Both the position numbers and the translations under genes were made by a program. From assembly GCA_922989275.2 (NCBI GenBank), contig OV277872.1, positions 26,924,119 through 26,988,118 on the forward strand: a stretch of DNA of 64,000 nt, in the 5' to 3' direction. Below are positions 61,420-64,000 of the stretch, one piece after another. The notes under the pieces are model-generated. The model did not search any database. It was not told where the DNA came from and worked only from the letters and a program-made list of their open reading frames with translations. Within the stretch, counting starts at the first letter, position 1, and every line of letters starts with the position of its first letter. Origin of the DNA: Gari tellinella (lineage: Eukaryota; Mollusca; Bivalvia; Cardiida; Psammobiidae).

Positions 61420-61530
61420 TAACTATTTAGGAGTGTTTTTGTTTTTTACAATTCATTACAAAATGACATGATCGGAGTGATCTAGGTCTACACTGTTTGC
61501 ATAGGCAATGTGTATTCTTCAAAGGCAGTG
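61420..61530. mobile_element. I-family fragment, decayed (I13)
   Basis: GGTCTACACTGTTTGCATAG and flanking TTTAGGAGTGTTTTTG resemble I right arm and flank. Confidence 0.4.
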
Positions 61531-61767
61531 ATTAATTCAGAAATCAAAATGGTGTGTCCTGGGGATGCACATTTTGTAAACCGATGATTCTCAGGGACAA
61601 AATATTTTCAAATTTTCAATTTTTTTTATTAAATATAAGTAAAGGCCAAACTAATATGAGTCAATGGGACTCATAATTTCTTGACAAATGAGTCCTTGGC
61701 AATTTTAATGAGTATAAGACTTGGGACTCACAGCGAAAATAATCACTGCAATGTTACAAGAATGTAG

Positions 61768-61946
61768 TTCTTTTTTATACCGTCATGCATATGCACCGTA
61801 AGAAATATATATTCTAGCAGATGTTAGCTTAAAGCACACTGAAAGTGAAGAAGAGCTGGCCTTTAGGTGCATTCTGCTTTACTTTCAACCTGTTTTAAGT
61901 CACTGGTCACTAAAACAAGAAACAGGCTATGGAGTAAAGGGATAAC
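61768..61946 (-). mobile_element. D-family MITE, left end lost (D12)
   Basis: CGTAAGAAATATATATTC, TTAAAGCACACTGAAAGTG, GCTTTACTTTCAACCTG and GGCTATGGAGTAAAGGG. Confidence 0.7.
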
Positions 61947-64000
61947 AAGAGGCCCATGCGGGCCTAAATATCGCTCACCTGGAAAAACCAACACAAGGGT
62001 CACATGACCCCTTGGGTGGGATCATTTTTTACCCCAGAGACATAATTTCAAATATGTTGCTGATGAACTTGAACATTAAGTGTTCTGTCAAATATTTTGT
62101 TCATGGGTGGTTTCGGACAGGAAGACTTTTCATTGAAAAAAAAAAGAGCGCTTGCCATAACAGGGCTCCAGATAAGAGGGGGTTATTTGAACAAATCAAG
62201 CCTTTTTTCACTCATTTTAGCACCAAATCCTATGGTGTGACTACTCATTAGAATCGTCTCAAAGAGACGATTCTGATGAGTAGTGACACCATAGGGTTTA
62301 ATTCAGAAATAAAGATTTTAGTTTTTGAAATACCCCCTTTATCTGGAGCCCTGCCATAATAGAGAAGAATATTTCACTCTATAACTCTATGTAAAATATC
62401 TAAGCTCAGGGTACTGTGGTTTCAGACAAGAAGATTTTTTCAAGTTTTCATTGAAAAAATCTATTTTTAGCTCCTGTGACCTACATATGCAACAGACCTG
62501 AACCATATTTACAATATTGGTTAAGGGCTTCTAAAAGTGTCATCATGCCAAATATCAAAGCTCTGGCCATATTAGTTTCAGAGATAAAGATGTTTGAAGA
62601 TTTCACTTTATAACTCTATGTAAAATTACGACCCCCGGGGTGGGGTCATTTTTTTACCCCAGTGACATAATTTGAACAATCTTGATAGAGGACCTGAAGA
62701 TGATGATTTGTGCCAAATATCTCAGCTCAAAGTACTGTGGGCTCAGACAAGAAGATTTTTTAAGTTTTCATTGAAAAAATATATTTTTAGCTCCTGTGAC
62801 CTAGATATGCAACAGACCGGAATTATATTTACAATATTAGTTAAGGGCTTCTAGAAGTGTCACCATGCCAAATATCAAAGCTCTGTCCATATTAGTTTCA
62901 GAGATAAAGATGTTTGAAGATTTTACTATATAACTCTATGTAAAATTACGACCCCCGGGGCGGAGTCATTTTTTACCCCAGGGACATAATTTGAACATTC
63001 TTGATAGAATACCTGTAGATGATGCTTTGTGCAAAATATCTAAGCTCAGGGTATTGTGGTTTCAGACAAGAAGATTTTTAAAGTTTTCGTTGAAAAAATC
63101 TATTTTTAGCTCCTGTGACCTAGATATGCAACGGACCGTAACTATTTGAACTTTGAAAGAGGACCATACAAGGATCATTCCTGCCAAGTTTGGTAACGAG
63201 AGCACCGCAAACGGGTGCTGGACGCTCAACTTTCATATACTTGAGACGGCTATATTTTTCAAACTTAAAGAATGTGTGTTTAAAGCCCTATTGATCATAG
63301 AAGTTTGTAAGCAACAACAACTTAAACATACTTGGACAGTCTACATTCCACTTAAAGTAAACTATAAGTCAAAAGAAGGACAATATCTTTGCCTGCTTTA
63401 CCTGCCTTGTTGTAATGCGTTGCCCTTTTGAAACTAAACAAGTATTCAAATATATTGGAAGTTTGAAATGAATAACTTTCTACGGTTACTGAATAATTTC
63501 ATATACAAATTCTTAGTCAAACAAGGGCAATAACTTTGCAATGACAAATCTCATGGTTATCTGCTGTCTTGAAAGGTGATGCCCTTTTGAAACTGAACAA
63601 GCATTAAAAGTTTCAAGTTAATACCTATTGTAATTATTGAGAAATTTCAATTTACAAGTTTTATGTAAATAAAAACAAGGGCAATAACTCTGGAATGGCA
63701 AATCCCTGGTCACCTTTCTTGTTTGAATGAGTTGCCCTTTTGTTATAACACAAGTATTTAAAGTTTCAAGTTAAAACCTTTGACAGTTATTAAGATATTT
63801 CAATTTACAAGTTTTAAGTAAATAAATCAAGGGCAATTACTCTGGAATCACAAATAACAGAGTAACCTACCTTGTTGTTATGAGTTGTCCTTTTGATACT
63901 TAACAGGTATTTAAAGTTTCAAGTTAATATCTTTCAGTTATTTAGATATGTTAATTTACAATTTTTAAGTAAATAAAACATGGGCAATAACTCTGAAATG
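61947..64000 (+). repeat. U-type dispersed repeat with two tandem arrays, runs off the window (U6)
   Basis: Starts ACAAGAGGCCCATGCGGGCC and ATCGCTCACCTGG. Array 1 (62390-63150): about 320-bp units with CTAAGCTCAGGGTA and TTTTTAGCTCCTGTGACC. Array 2 (63440-64000): about 153-bp units with AAGGGCAATAACTCTGGAA and AAAGTTTCAAGTTAA. The open frames here are not credible genes. Confidence 0.65.
62162..62352. mobile_element. G-family MITE, full copy with 8-bp duplication (G7)
   Basis: AGGGCTCCAGATAAGAGG ... CCTTTATCTGGAGCCCT, 191 bp. Perfect palindrome around CTCATTAGAATCGTCTC. Flanks GCCATAAC and GCCATAAT match 7 of 8, as for a hAT-type 8-bp target duplication. Confidence 0.87.

Overview
The window is eukaryotic, gene-poor and full of repeats. 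It most resembles an invertebrate genome, probably a bivalve mollusc. Reasons: one intact intron-poor B-box/beta-propeller (TRIM-like) gene, one C2H2 zinc-finger gene, decayed jockey/CR1-like LINEs, tRNA-derived SINEs (one with what I recall as the MetaSINE central domain), and very many short palindromic DNA transposons. The species call is an inference from remembered repeat types. No bacterial, viral or organellar gene is visible, and there is no rRNA gene or convincing functional tRNA.

Genes. Only two complete protein-coding genes are supported, both on the minus strand: a 524-aa B-box/coiled-coil/propeller protein (36027-37601) and a 399-aa protein with 14 C2H2 fingers (41252-42451). Both have their whole visible reading frame in one exon, with a good splice acceptor just upstream of the ATG, so a 5' untranslated exon is likely. 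Three broken LINE reverse-transcriptase copies lie at 43655-44960, 46727-47590 and 48318-50585 (all minus).

MITE families, lettered here for reference. TTAA-flanked (piggyBac-like signature): A (ends CCCTTTCACTGC), D (CCCTTTACCCCATA), I (CCCTTTGAACCCTAG), T (GGACTATCGCGGC). TA-flanked (Tc1/mariner-like signature, ends CAGT): B (CAGTGGAGAATCTG), C (CAGTGCTCCCTCTC), E (CAGTGAAACCCCTC), F (CAGTAAAACCTCTC), O (CAGTGACACCTGTC), R (CAGTCAATCTGTG). Others: G (AGGGCTCCAGATAAG, 8-bp near-duplication in one copy), H (GGGGCCCGTTTCATAA), P (CAGGGCTGCCAT), and inverted repeats J, K, L, M, Q, W. U, V and Z are longer dispersed repeats with internal tandem units.

Layout. 1-34 kb is a dense field of nested A/B/C/D/F/I/O elements with SINEs and purine/pyrimidine tracts. 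33.7-40.4 kb is V and U repeats around the B-box gene. 40.4-43.5 kb has D/I elements around the zinc-finger gene. 43.6-50.6 kb is the LINE cluster. 50.6-61.9 kb is more MITEs plus U4 and the Z array. 61.9-64 kb is U6 with tandem arrays that run off the end.

Main observation. Long perfect palindromic cores are shared between MITE families whose ends point to different transposases. The cores change by matched substitutions on both arms, and several TA-type families contain a whole captured TTAA-type element. The cores carry TTAA at their apex or shoulder, and other elements have inserted there. This looks like a modular, self-nesting transposon system rather than a set of independent MITEs.
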